NCBI GenBank assembly: GCA_047967505.1
Contig: CM106540.1
DNA from: Dipteris shenzhenensis
Taxonomy: Eukaryota > Polypodiophyta > Polypodiopsida > Gleicheniales
Reading direction: 5' to 3' (one strand)
DNA length: 64,000 nucleotides
Position numbers and translations under genes: made by a program. This document shows, piece by piece, positions 44,986 to 56,935 of the stretch (positions are counted from its first letter, which is position 1; each line of letters opens with the position of its first letter). Below the pieces are notes generated by a model. It was given only the letters and a program-made list of their open reading frames with translations, searched no databases and was not told the origin of the DNA.

Positions 44986-45432
44986 TGATACAATCTCTAT
45001 TCTCTAACACACACTCAGATCACGGGCGATGGCATCTGTTATTTCCTCCCAGCCTACTCTCGTAGATCGCAGGTTTTTCAATTCAATATGTTTCCTGTTT
45101 TCCTCATGCATATCCACGAGACCCTCAACTCCCTAGATGGTTCTCCTTGCCACATGTCATCATTTTAGCCTTTCCACTTGGTGCACCATTTACCCCTCTC
45201 TTGGGGCACATTAAAACCATTTGCCCCTTGGCATTATTGCACATTTAGGTGCACCTAGGCCTTAGCACTCAGAACCACCTAGTCAATGCCATTTCACCCT
45301 CACCTAGGACCTTGGCAGTTACTTCTCTTGACCATTTCATTTACGCACATAAAATATTACAGAAGTCGATCATCTAAGAGAAAATGCCCACCGATCTTTC
45401 CGAGGTCATGCTATCTCGGCTAGAGCATAACA
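44986..45432 (-). repeat. 5' LTR of chromovirus
   Basis: 447 bp, nearly identical to 39817-40263. Differences I see by eye are CCCCTT/CCCCCT, CCTTAG/CCTGAG, ACAGAAG/ACAAAAG and CGATC/CGGTC. Confidence 0.9.
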
Positions 45433-45437
45433 AGATC
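45433..45437. repeat. Target-site duplication, right (chromovirus)
   Basis: AGATC matches 39812-39816. Confidence 0.8.
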
Positions 45438-46240
45438 AGCTTTGGCCAAGGTAGGTCCAGGCTTGGCATGCCCAATCCTCTACTCCTCTTGGCATGTCCA
45501 AGTCATGTACCACTCCAGTCTCGTACTGATAGTACTGTGACCAAGGTCTATCCATCCTTGATAGGTCACTCCAGAGTGACCAGGATGTGAACAAGGTGTG
45601 ACCCAGGTGTGACCAAGGTCTAACTATCCTTGACATGCTGCTTCATGACCAAGATATGAACAAGGTGTGACCCACGTATGACCTTGGTGTGAAGGTGTTA
45701 CCATGGTGTAACTCTTGGTGACTGCTTGTGGCTGAGGTCCGACCAACTACCCTAGCTTTGTACTTCAGGCTTTGGCCAAGGTAGGTCCAGGCTTGGCATG
45801 CCCAATCCTCTACTCCTCCAGGCATGTCCAAGTCATGTACCACTCCAGTCTCGTACTGATAGTACTGTGACCAAGGTCTATCCATCCTTGACATGTCAGA
45901 TCAGCTTTGGCCAAGGTAGGTCCAGGCTTGGCATGCCCAATCCTCTACTCCTCCAGGCATGTCCAAGTCATGTACCACTCCAGTCTCGTACTGATAGTAC
46001 TATGACCAAGGTCTATCCATCCTTGACAGGTCATTCCAGAGTGACCAAGATGTGAACAAGGTGTGACCCAGGTGTGACCAAGGTCTAACTATCCTTGACA
46101 TGCTGCTTCATGACCAAGATATGAACAAGGTGTGAACAAGGTGTGGCCCACGCATGACCCAGGTGTGAACAAGGTGTTACCATGGTGTAACTCTTGGCGA
46201 CTGCTGGTGGCTGAGGTCCAACCAATTACCCTAGCTTTGT
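45433..46240. repeat. Tandem repeat block rich in ACCAAGGTGTGA-type units
   Basis: A ~130-bp unit beginning AGCTTTGGCCAAGGTAGGTC occurs at about 45438, 45771 and 45903. A second unit (TATCCTTGACATGCTGCTTC) occurs at about 45610 and 46090, giving a ~465-bp higher-order repeat. Short ACCAAGGTGTGACC motifs recur throughout. Since the chromovirus target duplication joins this block to 39811, it is probably the U3 part of the interrupted minus-strand LTR; the related LTRs also carry short tandem repeats in U3. Confidence 0.75.
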
Positions 46241-47265
46241 ACTTCATTCTTACTGCTGCAATTTCAGTTCAGCTTCCTTTTTCTCCCTTCTCTCATCTCT
46301 CTTCCATTTCCAACAAATGGCTCGCTCAAGTACTAGAACTACAACTTTAAAATCGAAACTCACAACTTGTGAGAGAGCAAGAGATGTGGTCAACTATGTC
46401 ATTGGGGAGATGTGATCAACTATGAGATACGATGCTGGTGCGGATATGAAGATGTCTCATTTTGCCTTTTGTTGGTTCGGCTCTTCCTTGGAGTGGGGGG
46501 TGTGGCCTCTATGATCTCTATATCCAGTGGTTCATATCAAGAGTGACACCTCGACTCTGACGACCACCTCTGAGTAGACACGAGGTAGGCTGAGAGAAGG
46601 GATATGATAGGATTTGTCCTATGCTTCCTTTATGTAGGCGCCTAGTTGCTGGGCCAGCATCCCCAGGAGGGTTCTCAGGCTGGTTGCATTGCTGCTGTGT
46701 TTTCTCCTGATGTGTGTGTATGCTCGGCAATGGAAGAGCATCTATTCCTCATTTTCGATCTCTGTTGTGGGACATATTTTACAGAGTCTTGCATACAAGG
46801 GTTTTCTGGGTCTTTTCCAATTGCCCTTCTCCACCTTGAGTTCATGCTTTCTGGTCCTTACTTTACAGATAAAATGTCGTTTGTACCATGATATGTCCTC
46901 CCTCCCCCGAGATAGTCCTGCAGTTCATACCTGTCCATTTGATTGATTTCTCGTTTGTAGAAGTCCATTTTCAGCCCTGGGTCTTGCCATAGTTTCTGAG
47001 ATAGAGAAAAGGGATGATGTGCAATTTCTAGACAAATTATAAAATGACGAATTGCATTAATGAAAAAATCCCTTGTTGGACATTTCAAAGTCATAAAAGA
47101 ACGGCCTTTTTTGTTTTGAAGTTGAATTAGTTTCTGTCATTGATGGTGTCATCATTGGTGTACAGTTTTCTAGATTAGATTCTTTTGTAACTTTTTGCAT
47201 TTAGCATAGAGAATTGTTGGATGATCTAAATGACGACTCACAAGATATTTTGTTTTGTTTCTCAG
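46241..47265. other. Intron, no gene seen
   Basis: This is the last kilobase of the 39 kb DRC1 intron. It ends in TTTTGTTTCTCAG, a good polypyrimidine acceptor. Nothing else is recognised. Confidence 0.5.
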
Positions 47266-47400
47266 AAATTAGAAGCTGAAAGAGAACAAGAAATTGTTGC
47301 TTGCAAGGAAGCGTTTGAGCAAATATCTAAAAAATGGAAGGAGTTATTGTCTTGTAAAGCTCCTCAAGAGCTTAATCAACAAATCTTTGAACAGTGCAAG
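47266..47400 (+). CDS. DRC1: DRC1 exon
   Basis: This is a 135-bp, 45-codon exon in phase 0 between TTTCTCAG and GTGGAC. It encodes KLEAEREQEIVACKEAFEQI followed by SKKWKELLSCKAPQELNQQI and ends EQCK. The F..I..KW segment followed by PQEL is the DRC1 signature region. It is entirely helical and charged, typical of the coiled-coil rod. Confidence 0.88.
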
Positions 47401-47602
47401 GTGGACGTTTGCAAAGAATGCCTTTGAGATTGTGTGAAAAAATATCTTTGAAAAGCCCTCTTTTTTTGTATTAATCTTCATATGTAGTCGAGGTTCTAGC
47501 TGATTTGAGCACTGTCAGCATGCTGGGTGCATATTAGCAATGGTAAACTTTGTATCTTCAGTAGTTAAGAAAATGATCTCAAATGTGATTATAATTGTAT
47601 AG

Positions 47603-47832
47603 GCATGTGAAGATATGCTAGGATCCAAAAAAAATCTTGTTGAGTTGATTCGAGGAGAGATAAAGGCAATTGATGAAGACTATCATCAAATGTTTCGTCA
47701 ACAAGCAAAGGATGTAGATACACTTGTTGCTAGTATGGGCTTGCAAGTTAGAGACTTGCACAATGCTTATATTCAGGAGTTATCCACAATTGAGAATGAT
47801 TTTCTAGCGCAACGGCAAGAGTTGCTGCTGAG
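47603..47832 (+). CDS. DRC1: DRC1 exon
   Basis: This is a 230-bp exon after a 202-bp intron (acceptor TTGTATAG, donor GTCAGT, phase 0 in, phase 2 out). It encodes ACEDMLGSKKNLVELIRGEI, then DEDYHQMFRQQAKDVDTLVA, and ends ENDFLAQRQELLL. The pattern of a K..LI..... short helix, D..Y.......D...L...M..Q and ...IE..F...RQELL is that of DRC1. The split Arg codon (AG/G) is completed by the exon at 62547. Confidence 0.9.
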
Positions 47833-48325
47833 GTCAGTATAAAGAAATTATAGGATAAATATTGACTAGAAAATACTGATAATTTGGCTGTAATCCATAA
47901 ATGGAATTCATACAAAGGTCCAATTCAAAAGATTTTGTAATGCTTAGACCTTATATGAATGTAGCTTGTTGACTTTTGTTTTCATGCTATTGAGAAGACA
48001 TAATTTTAATTGCTTGAATATATCCAAAATGCAAGTCTGCATCAAGCTCTTGTTCATTATAAAGATTGTCTTTGGAAGTGAGCACAAAAGCCCTACTAGA
48101 TGGGCCAGGTGTTCTAGTATCCTACAAGACTTGCCTCCTTTTCGCAAGCTGATCTCAAAGCCAAAGCGACCCCTAGCTGTCGTGCATCCTCTGACTGCCC
48201 TACACCTAATATGTATCACTTAGCAGCGGGTAGGAGCTTGGCTGAGTGCAGCTTAATGTGGACCCTCATGCTAGAATGTTTCTCTTGTTAAAGAAAATCC
48301 TACCCCAATGAGTCACTCTGGGGCT

Positions 48326-48330
<5 letters not shown>
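47833..48330. other. Intron with short interspersed repeat copy and (TA)n
   Basis: At about 48095-48225 a minus-strand sequence matches 49080-49215 on the plus strand (see that entry). 48319-48330 is the left 12-bp target duplication of the following LINE fragment. Confidence 0.5.
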
Positions 48331-48356
<26 letters not shown>

Positions 48357-48891
48357 TTTTTCCAAGAAAGAGACTTCTATTAAGTAAGAGAAAAAACCCA
48401 CGAGAGCAGCTCAAAGCAGAATACATCATGAAATCAATCATGAGGTTAAATAAACCCCCTCAAAGTGAGGTGGAAAACAACCAAGGCTGAGGCTGAAGGT
48501 GCCACCTCAACCCTGTAGGAGTCTCAGAGAAGAAGGAGAATCCTTCCATTCCCTGAAGAAAGGAGCCCTCCTAGCTGAGGCTGCATGGGAGTCTCCCTAC
48601 ATACTTGTCCATACGGCCATCAAGGTATGTATGGTGTCTGTCCAGATACCAGCCAATGTGTGCGAGGGATGAACATGAGTTCCCTCCAATGCCTCAGTGC
48701 ATCTGGCTCTCCAGATATGCCGGACTGCTATGCTCGCTAGAATCTCCCAAGAGGTATCCACAGAGGCATGTACAGCTGCAAAAGGAAGGTATGGTATTAC
48801 ATCCAAAGAACAGGACTCAACCTGATGACGTCGAATCGAAAATGGCCCGAGAGGAGTCAAGTCTCTCATAGAATACCTAAGGCCCTGTAAA
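48331..48891 (-). mobile_element. LINE-A 3' end insertion with 12-bp target duplication
   Basis: The exact duplication TGGGGCTTATAT lies at 48319-48330 and 48892-48903. The body is the reverse complement of the last ~530 bp of LINE-A (end of ORF2 with ASVDTSWEILASIA and HIWRARCTEALEGT, then the 3' UTR). The tail side shows T-rich sequence plus a (TA)n tract at 48331-48352. It is a clear product of target-primed reverse transcription, 5' truncated. Confidence 0.9.
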
Positions 48892-49079
48892 TGGGGCTTA
48901 TATTGGATTGCTAGGAAACAAAACCACTGAACCAGGCAGATTATGGAAGCGATTCATTTGCATCCTTAAGCATACATGTGTGAGTAATTTCTAGCAATTT
49001 CTTTCAGTGTCTCAAAACACATAACTCAGTCTAACGTGATATGAGAATCCATTAAGCACAAGGGCTGCACTTCAGCCAG

Positions 49080-49215
49080 GATGAGGGCACCCAAGGGATG
49101 CACAATCAGGTGCAAGGCAGCTAGGGGATGCATGCCAACTAAGGCATGCTTCGACTTCAGGATCAGCTTTGTGTGGAGCCAGGTCTTCCAGGCTACTAAG
49201 GGCATCTGGACCATT
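49080..49215 (+). repeat. Dispersed repeat, second copy inverted at 48095-48225
   Basis: Both copies contain GGATGCAC, a GCAGCTAGGGG or CAGCTAGGGG core and a GATCAGCTT segment in the same order over ~120 bp, in opposite orientation about 0.9 kb apart and on either side of the LINE insertion. Translations also resemble each other (IRCRAVRGC and IRCKAARGC), but I see no gene. The family is unknown. Confidence 0.5.
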
Positions 49216-50357
49216 TCAAGGCTTCATTCCAATGATGAATTTTATAATGATGATGAGCTTGACCTAGACTTGCATTTTGGATCTTGTGAAGGTTGATGGG
49301 TATTTTTACATATGTAGGGGCGCAGATTACTCTTAAGAGTGTCATTCAACCTCGTCACCAGGGACTCCACCTTTTAATCTAGCTATCACGTTGTCATCAA
49401 CTTGTCCAACTCTTAGTATAGCTATCATGATTCCATCAGTTGGCCTAAGAGCTGCTCGCCAGCTTGCTATGGAGGGGCATCCCTAACTACAAGATACCAT
49501 ATGGTTAGAAGGCTGCGTAATTTGAGTTTACTGGGGTAGGTGATCTACAATAAGGTTTGGCTTCTCTTTTTTGAGTAGTATACATTGCTTAGATGGACCT
49601 CATGGAGTTTGACGCCATTGATCGGCTACCAGAAAATGAATACCTATGCATTGACTTCTCATGCATCACATTTAGTAGATAGATGGGTTCTTTCCTGTGG
49701 ACAACAATTCTCAGTCACATCGATCCTAAAGAAGTGGCACTTGGCATCTTCCATGTTTGCCTCTAGTCTAGCTCGTGTCCTAAAATATAGGTGTTTCTGG
49801 CCAAATGTGAAGACAATAAAAACAAATTCAAAGAGTTTAGTGTAAGGGAAATTGTGTATACGAATGATGAGGAGTCAAAGCTTCTTCTCTCAAAATGGTT
49901 TGCTCTCATTCATCCTTCATCCTTTTCCAAACTTGGGACATCTTTTACAATTACCAGCTATAACGTCCAAATGAGAAGAGACACCAACAGGATCAATAAT
50001 ACAGATTCGCACTCATGTAGAAGGAGCGTATGCAAAGGTAACCAAAGCAGGTATCCAGAAGACAACGAAGCAATCTCTCACACAACTCAATTGGAATGGA
50101 AATACACAATCCCAATGACTAGGGGAGCTATTTATTAATGCTAGGCAACTGGTGTTGAGGGAGCATCTCACAACTGAGTAGCCCAAAGAGGCAACACAAC
50201 CTCACACGGTGTAGCCTTCCCTGCATGAGTACTTTGACGCACCAGATTCCCAGGTTCACTTGACAACAGTCTCTGGCGTCACAGTCAAATGCATGAGATG
50301 TTCACCCCACATATGTTATATTTTGCAACTCTAATCCATGCATATGAGAATCCAAAA
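49216..50357. other. Intron, no gene seen
   Basis: No recognisable domains or repeats. 50358-50367 is the left target duplication of the next LINE. Confidence 0.4.
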
Positions 50358-50367
50358 TGATGAGGAG
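50358..50367. repeat. Target-site duplication, left (LINE copy D)
   Basis: TGATGAGGAG is repeated at 57046-57055 after the poly-A tail. Confidence 0.75.
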
Positions 50368-51067
50368 GGACAAATTGTCCGAAACAATTGAGCTGCTGCT
50401 CCTTCCCGCTCCCTTGCTGCCCCCTCTGCCCCAGCCCCTCCCTCCCTCTCTCCCTTGCCCTCAGCCCCCATCCCCCTCCCCCTCCCTCAGCCCCTCCCTC
50501 CCTTCTCCTCCTCTCCCTCTCAGCCCGCCCCCTTCCCTTCAGCCTGTTCCCTCTCCTCTCCCTCTCAGCCTGCGCCGCTGCCCCCTCCCTGCCTCTCAGC
50601 CGGTCCCCTCCCTGCCTCCCCTTCCTCTCCCTCTCCTCTCCCTCTCAGCCTGGGCCACCCCCTCCCTTCCTCTCAGCCCGCCCCCTCCCTGCCTCTCAGC
50701 CCACCCCCTCCCTGCCTCTCCTTCATCTCCCTCTCCTCTCCTTCTCAGCCTGCGCCGCCGCCCCCTCCCTCCCTCTCCTCTCCCTCTCCTCTCAGCCTGC
50801 CACCTCCCTGCCTCTCCTTCCTCTCCCTCTCCTGTCCCTAGCCTGCGCACTCCCTCCCTCTCAGCCCGCCCCTTCCCCTTCAGCCTCTCAGCCCCTCCCC
50901 TCTACCCCTCCCCTCCTCGCTCCCTACCCCCACTCCCTCCTCACCTCCTATCCCTGTTCTCTACCCCCCTACCCCCGCCTTTTTCCTTCCTCATTCTCCC
51001 GTAGCAGTTTTTGGAGCGGAAGGAGCCCCCAAAATTGTCAGAGTCAGCCTCCTCACCTCGATTGGCG

Positions 51068-52608
51068 ATGGATATTCCGTCAGCCAATCCTACTCCACCT
51101 CCACCGGCCGTGAAAACTATTACTTTTTCTAAAGACGAGTTGCAGCAGCTCAAGAAGGATGTAGAGATTGAATGCTCTACCACGTTGCTAGCATGCATCT
51201 TCGGGTCTCACCCCTCTAGATCCCAAGCCAGAGACTGGATGCTTGCGGCTCTCCCCCCAGACCTCACTCCACGATTGTTAGATGTTCGTCTTCTGGGACG
51301 AGGTTTTTCCCAAGTTCTTTTTGACACTCCAGAGGCTGCGAGCATTGTGCTCAAAGCTGAGTTTTTACACCTGGGACACAGGAAGATCTTCTTTGATGCC
51401 TTTGATATTGGTTTCGACCCAATGGCGGCAGATAAGGAATCAGATTTCCCGGGCTTCCCTAGGTTTACCATCGACTTCTTTCTGTTATTGGGGAGCATTT
51501 TGGTGCGGTTGCTGAGATCCCACCCCTCCCTAGGTTGCCATTGACTGCAGCAGAGGCAACCAAGGCTGATGGGGTACCTAGAGTTAGGGTCCTCTGTAAG
51601 GATCCTAACCTCAAGATGGACCATGTTATGATCCAGCGCCCGGATGGTTCCTTTTTTCGCCAGAGAGTAGAGATTTCAGACAGACAGGACCAGTGCATTA
51701 TATGCAGGACCATTGGACACTTTGCCACGGATTGCCCCAGGAAGAAGAAAAGGCCCAAGAAGCCCTCTGGTACAGCTACCGCCCCACGGCCTCGACAGGG
51801 GGGTGGTACAGGTCCAGCACTTTCTCCTCGGCCTCGACAGAGGGGTGGTACAGGTCCAGCACCTGCTCCTCGACCTCCGCATGGCGGTCCTCCTCAGGAT
51901 GGTGGTGGTACAGGTCCAACACCTGCTCCTCGGCCTCGACAGGGGGGTGGTACAGGTCCATCACCTACTCCTCGACCTCCACCTACCTCAGGGGCACGTG
52001 ACGCATTCCAGTGGGTTTCAGTTCGGGTTCCGGTTCGTGTGCAGATCCCTCCTTCAGTTCACGAGGGTACACTAGTGGACTCTGCTTCACCTCGAGCTGT
52101 CCCTCTAGTCTCACCTCGCACAGTCCGAGACACCGAAGCTTCGACCTCCTCCCCGGTTGCAGCTTCTTTCCTAGAACCAGCGGTGCGAGACACTCTCCTT
52201 GAGGCAATAGAGGTCTCCGCGGCTGGGCAAACATAGGATCGAGAGCAGTCCTCACTTCCTCCCTTGGATAGGGGGAAGGGGATGGTTTATACTATTGATC
52301 CTCATCCCTCAGAAGGGATCCTTCGCACTCCGGTGTCTGGCTTGCTTCATAGGAACTCATTTTCAGCCCTGGTAGATGATTCAAATTTCCCAGAGAAGGA
52401 GTTTGTGCCCTCTACTTTTGGTGAGCCAGTGATTGGGTTTCCTGTTGACAGGGCTTCTTCTTCAGGTGGCAGGGCTCTTTCCCCTATTGATTTTCCGCCA
52501 ATTGGTTCCATTCCTCGCTTCTCGAGAAGGTGGTCTTCCCCTGTTGAGGGGTTTGTTTCTCCCACTAGGTCAGGTAAGGTGTTCCACTCTACATCCTCCC
52601 GTCGATGA
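51068..52608 (+). pseudogene. LINE ORF1, copy D
   Basis: It starts MDIPSANPTPPPPAVKTITF. The first frame runs through DVRLLGRGFSQVLFD to a shift near 51480-51535. The second frame runs through the zinc knuckle CIICRTIGHFATDC and a basic KKKRPKK stretch to a stop at about 52234. The third stretch (52264-52608) holds the conserved NSFSALVDDS, EFVPSTFGEPVIGFP and SPTRSGK segments. At 51780-51990 an array of 42-bp repeats encodes PRPRQGGGTGPAP-type units, absent from copy A. The terminal TGA overlaps the ORF2 ATG. Confidence 0.8.
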
Positions 52609-55600
52609 GGATTATTAGTTGGAACATACAGGGCCTAGGTGGCATCCCACATCGCCGCCGTAGACAGCTGATCTGGGATCAGCTTCATCCAGGTGTTACT
52701 GGGGGTTCCATTGATATCTTATTTATACAAGAGCACAAACTGGATTCTAGAGATTGTGCCAAGCCAGGCAAGTTGCTTTCTGGCCATACTTTTTGGTCGC
52801 CTGCCTTGGGCTCTAGGGGGGGCACTTCTATTTCAGTTTCGATGTCGGTTCTCCCCTTAGTTGTTGGACATGGAGTCATTATTCCCTCTAGAGCTCAGTG
52901 GATTATTCTTTTGATTGGAGGGTGTAAGGTTGGTTTCCTTAACCTGTATGCCTCCAACATTAGAGGGGAACGTGTCCTTATGTGGAAGGATTTTGCTCTC
53001 GTGGGCCCCCATTGCGGATTCATGGGTGATTGGAGGTGACTTTAACATGGTTGAGTTACCATCAGACAAAAAAGGGGGTAGAGAAGGAGGACTTCACTCT
53101 TTGGAGAGAGCAGCTTGGGATGGCTTCCTTTTTCACTTCTATGGGACGATGCCTTTCTTATTCATCCACAGTCCCGCCACAGAAGTGATACTTGGTTGGA
53201 CGATGCCTTTCTTATTCAGCCACAGTCCCTCCTATTTTCTTGGTCAAACAGGAGGTAGTAGATGCCTATTCATGCACGCATTGACAGATTCTATGTAGAT
53301 GATTGGGCACTAGACAGAGGTGGATCAGTATGCATTGCTGCTGGGGTTTTCACTTCAGACCACTTTCCTATTGTGCTAGCTATCTCAGAGCCTTACTTGA
53401 GAGGCTGGTCTGCGAGCATCAGGATTCCAGATGCCTTGTACATAGAGGAGGACCTTACAAAGACAGCCCTGCAGATATGGGTTTCTCATGTCCAGGGTGG
53501 GCAGCCATATCCATCACATGTAGCTGCTGCCCTTTCTGGTATTAGGGACTTATACCTCTCAGTTGCTTGTACCAGGAGACGAGATATTCTCAGACGTGAG
53601 ATTGGTGTTCGCCAGCAGTTTGCAGCTTTGCAGAGGGAACAACAGACACAGCCTTCGGATGCTTGGATTCAGGAGCGCCTTGCTGCAGCAAGGGCTCATC
53701 ACCAGATATTGCTTGATCAGAGAGTAGAGTATGCCTTTCATGCATGGGAGTCCTTCTGGATTCAGATGGGTGGTAGAGTCAATAAATACTTTTTCTCTAC
53801 TCTTGGCCCTAGACATAGTAGATAGAGTGTATCCCAGCTTATTGACTCACATGGGGTTTTACAGACAAGAGCCTGATGATGTCTTACGCATAGCTTCAGA
53901 TTTTTATGCCATCCTTCTTACTGCTGATCCTGAGACACAGGATAGAGAGGATGCTAGGCAAACTATTTGGCAGAGCATCCCTTTGTTTGTGAATCCAGTT
54001 ATGCATGTTTTGCTCGATGCACCTTTCACCAACACAAAGTTTAGGATTGCACTTTCAGCCCTTCACAAGGGCAAGTGCCCAGGTTGGGATGGCCTCACCC
54101 CTTCTTTTTTCATTCCATTTTGGGATATGATTGGAGACTACATTACTTCAGCCCTGCAGGCCATTTGGGACTCTGGCGAGATGCTTGGGTCGCTTACAGA
54201 GGGTCTCATCCACCTTATCGCGAAGGGAGGTTACAAAAATCTAGTGTCCCAGTGGAGGCCTATCACACTTCCGGGGACTTGTTACAAGATTCTGGCCAAG
54301 GCAATCAGCCTTCGATTACAGCCCCTTCTCCTTGATCTTATTCATGACACTCAAACGGGATTTGTGCATGGCAGAAGCATTTTTTATAACATTTTCTCTT
54401 TCTGGGAAGCTTCAGAGTGGGCCATGCAGAGTGGCCAGAATCTAGCCATTCTACTTTTGGATTTTGAGAAAGCTTATGACGGGCACCCTTCTACGTTTTG
54501 GCTTTACTGATGCTTGGATCAGAGGTGTTTCCTCTTTGTACAGATCAGCCCACAGCTAGGTACTTATTGGTGGGGTAAGGGGTGAGAGATTTCAGATTTC
54601 AAGATCAGTCCGTCAGGGATGCCCCCTTGCTCCTTTCCTTTTTTTGTTCGTGGCCGAAGCTATGAGTATCTATGCTAGATCTCAAGTTGACATCTTTGGA
54701 CTGAGACTTCCCATCAGAAGGGAAGAGGAGCTACTTGACAGTGAGTTGGCAGATGACACAGCAGTTTACTTGGATGCCACTCCACGGGCGCTCACTTCTT
54801 TCAGGACAGCATTGGATTTATTTTGCTTGGCGACAGGGGCGCAGATAAATTGGCGCAAATCCAATGGCTTTTGGATTAGTGATGAGGAAACTCCAGTTTG
54901 GGGACTTGACATAGGATTCACTTGGGTACAGAGGGGTGTGCCTGTTAGGTATTGTAGCTGCTAGGTCGGCTTGGATATTTCTTCCACTCAGCAGTTTGCT
55001 CCCGTGTTGGAGAGCATCAGGAGGAAGCTGGATGTTGCCTTTAGAGTTGTGGTGGTCAACCAGGTCCTGTTGGCCACGGCCTGGTTGTTTGTTCATGCTA
55101 GTGCCGTTCTAGGGACTGCATCATTCAGCTCAAGAGACCGAGCAGAAACTTTCTTTGGAGTGAGCTTGATGGCGCAGCAGATGCCTTAGCCAGGGTGGCT
55201 TGGGAGACCCTCATCCTCCCTACACAGGAAGGGGGTCTCAATATTATTGATCCAAATTTACAGTGCAGAGCTTTACTATGCAAGATGGTGGTGCGGGGAC
55301 TTATGCCAGGGCAGGAACCGTGGAAGGACTTTCTTATTAGCAGCATACAGAGGTGCACACCTTCTTCAGGAGGAGACTGGATGAGCAGTATTAGGTGGAT
55401 CTTCACCACAGCACACCTCAGATCACCTTCGTCCCCTCTCATGGTTGCCATTATGAAACCTTGGGCCAGTTTCAGGAGCACTCTTCGGAGGATTCCTCCT
55501 TCCTCTCATGAAGAGATTGATAGGCAACCCATCATGTGGAATGACAATATTTTAGATGATCATGGCAGACCACTGGGTACCTCACACTACATGCAATGGT

Positions 55601-56935
55601 CCAAGTGGGAGAGGGGACCTGCATCATCTATGGGGTCTTGGAAAGCTTTCCGCAGGCTTCCAGAGGAGACCAAATCAAGGTTGACAGGACATCTCAGAGG
55701 GAGTGCAGGGAGGATCTTGCAGATTGAGGTAGCCCTTCCGGAGGTTTGGGTAGACATAGATGATATGTTACTCACTTGCTCCACTTGGGCAAGTACTTTT
55801 ACGAGAGGCGGTGTTCCGCTTTAGGTTTTGGCCTTTTGAGATGCATAGGAGAATGCTTTAGTTTTTAGTATGCTGGATGGTGGCAGATTGCTCAAGTCCA
55901 CAGAGGACATCTTGCTTGAGTCTGCATTTCAGCCTATCAGGGTTGTAGGTCTTTGGGTGCAGGGATCAGATTCAGAGTGGTTCCTAGACCTAGACCCTCG
56001 GCTACTCTTCACCGGGTCTTGGAGGCTTTGGCTCTATGGGGGAGTTCCCATCATGTATTTGCAGTGGGACCCCGGAGAGTGGGAGTGGATTGACGTAGGG
56101 CATTGAGAGAAGAGCATCCCCTTCTTTTGTTACACGGTCAGTAATGCCATGAGATTTCAGCTCAGTAGTAGAGGTTGGAGACCTTCCAAAGCTCCTCATT
56201 GGGAGACATTTGATATCACTGCGGATCTGCAGAGGTGCTTTTGGAGGAGACTCTGGAAATCCTACAGGAATAGAAAGATCACTATCTTCTTTTGGCTATC
56301 TATCCATGGTGGGATTGCAGTGAACCTTTGGAGATACAGGTTCGGAGCTGACCCTACTTGCGCTCGTTGCCTCTCTGCTTCGGAGACTATTCAGCATTGC
56401 TTATGGGATTGCAGACAGGCGAGGATGATTTGGATGGGGGTAGCCAGGATTTTCAGTCACTTTGCCCACTCCCCATTCTTTATGACATGGGGCTCAGTGG
56501 CTTGGCTTTCTCTTACAGGGCCTCAGGTATTCTATGAGAGATTTGACTCCTCTCGGGCCATTTCGGTTCGACGTAATCAGATTGAGTCCTGTTCGTTGGA
56601 TGTGGTACCACACCTTCCCTTTACAGTTGTACATGCCTCCGTGGATACTTCTTGGGAGATTCTAGCGAGCATAGCATCCTGGCATATCTGGAGAGCCAAA
56701 TGCACAGGAGGGTACTCAGGTTCATCCCTCGCACACATTGGCTATTATCTGGACAGACACCGTACATACTTTGATGGCCGTATGGACGAGTATGCAGGGA
56801 CACTCCCGTGCAGCCTCAACTAGGAGGGCTTCTTTCTTCAGGGAATGGAAGGATTCTCCTTTCTTCTCTGAGACTACTACAGGGTTGAGGTGGCACTTTC
56901 AGTCTCAGCCTTGGTTGTTTTCCACCTCACTCTGA
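52605..56935 (+). pseudogene. LINE ORF2, copy D (endonuclease, RT, zf-RVT)
   Basis: Endonuclease: MRIISWNIQGLGG, FIQEHKLDSRD, GGDFNMVELPSDKKGG (with the Asn lost in copy A), HARIDRFYVDDW and TSDHFPIVL. There is a shift near 53010 and a small internal duplication at about 53140-53230 (GGACGATGCCTTTCTTATTC twice). RT: GGRVNKYFFSTLGPRHSR, KGKCPGWDGLTP, QWRPITLPGTCYKILAKA, TGFVHGRSIFYN, LLLDFEKAYD (then the 23-bp loss) and LADDTAVY. Connector: GGLNIIDPNLQCRALL, WDPGEWEWIDVGH. zf-RVT: CARCLSASETIQHCLWDC. It ends FSTSL* at 56935. At least six stops or shifts are visible. Confidence 0.85.

Larger units (their letters stand above)
39817..45432 (-). mobile_element. Complete Ty3/gypsy chromovirus (5.6 kb), coding region broken
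   Basis: It has two 447-bp LTRs (39817-40263 and 44986-45432) that differ at about four positions by eye, a Met-tRNA primer site at 44972-44983, a polypurine tract at 40264-40277 and a 5-bp target duplication. Gene order on the minus strand is gag, protease, RT, RNase H, integrase, chromodomain. The terminal chromodomain places it among the chromoviruses. LTR similarity implies a recent insertion, yet the coding region has at least two stops and three frame shifts, so it probably moved using proteins from another copy. The element at 1-3042 is a relative with an open gag-protease frame. Confidence 0.92.
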
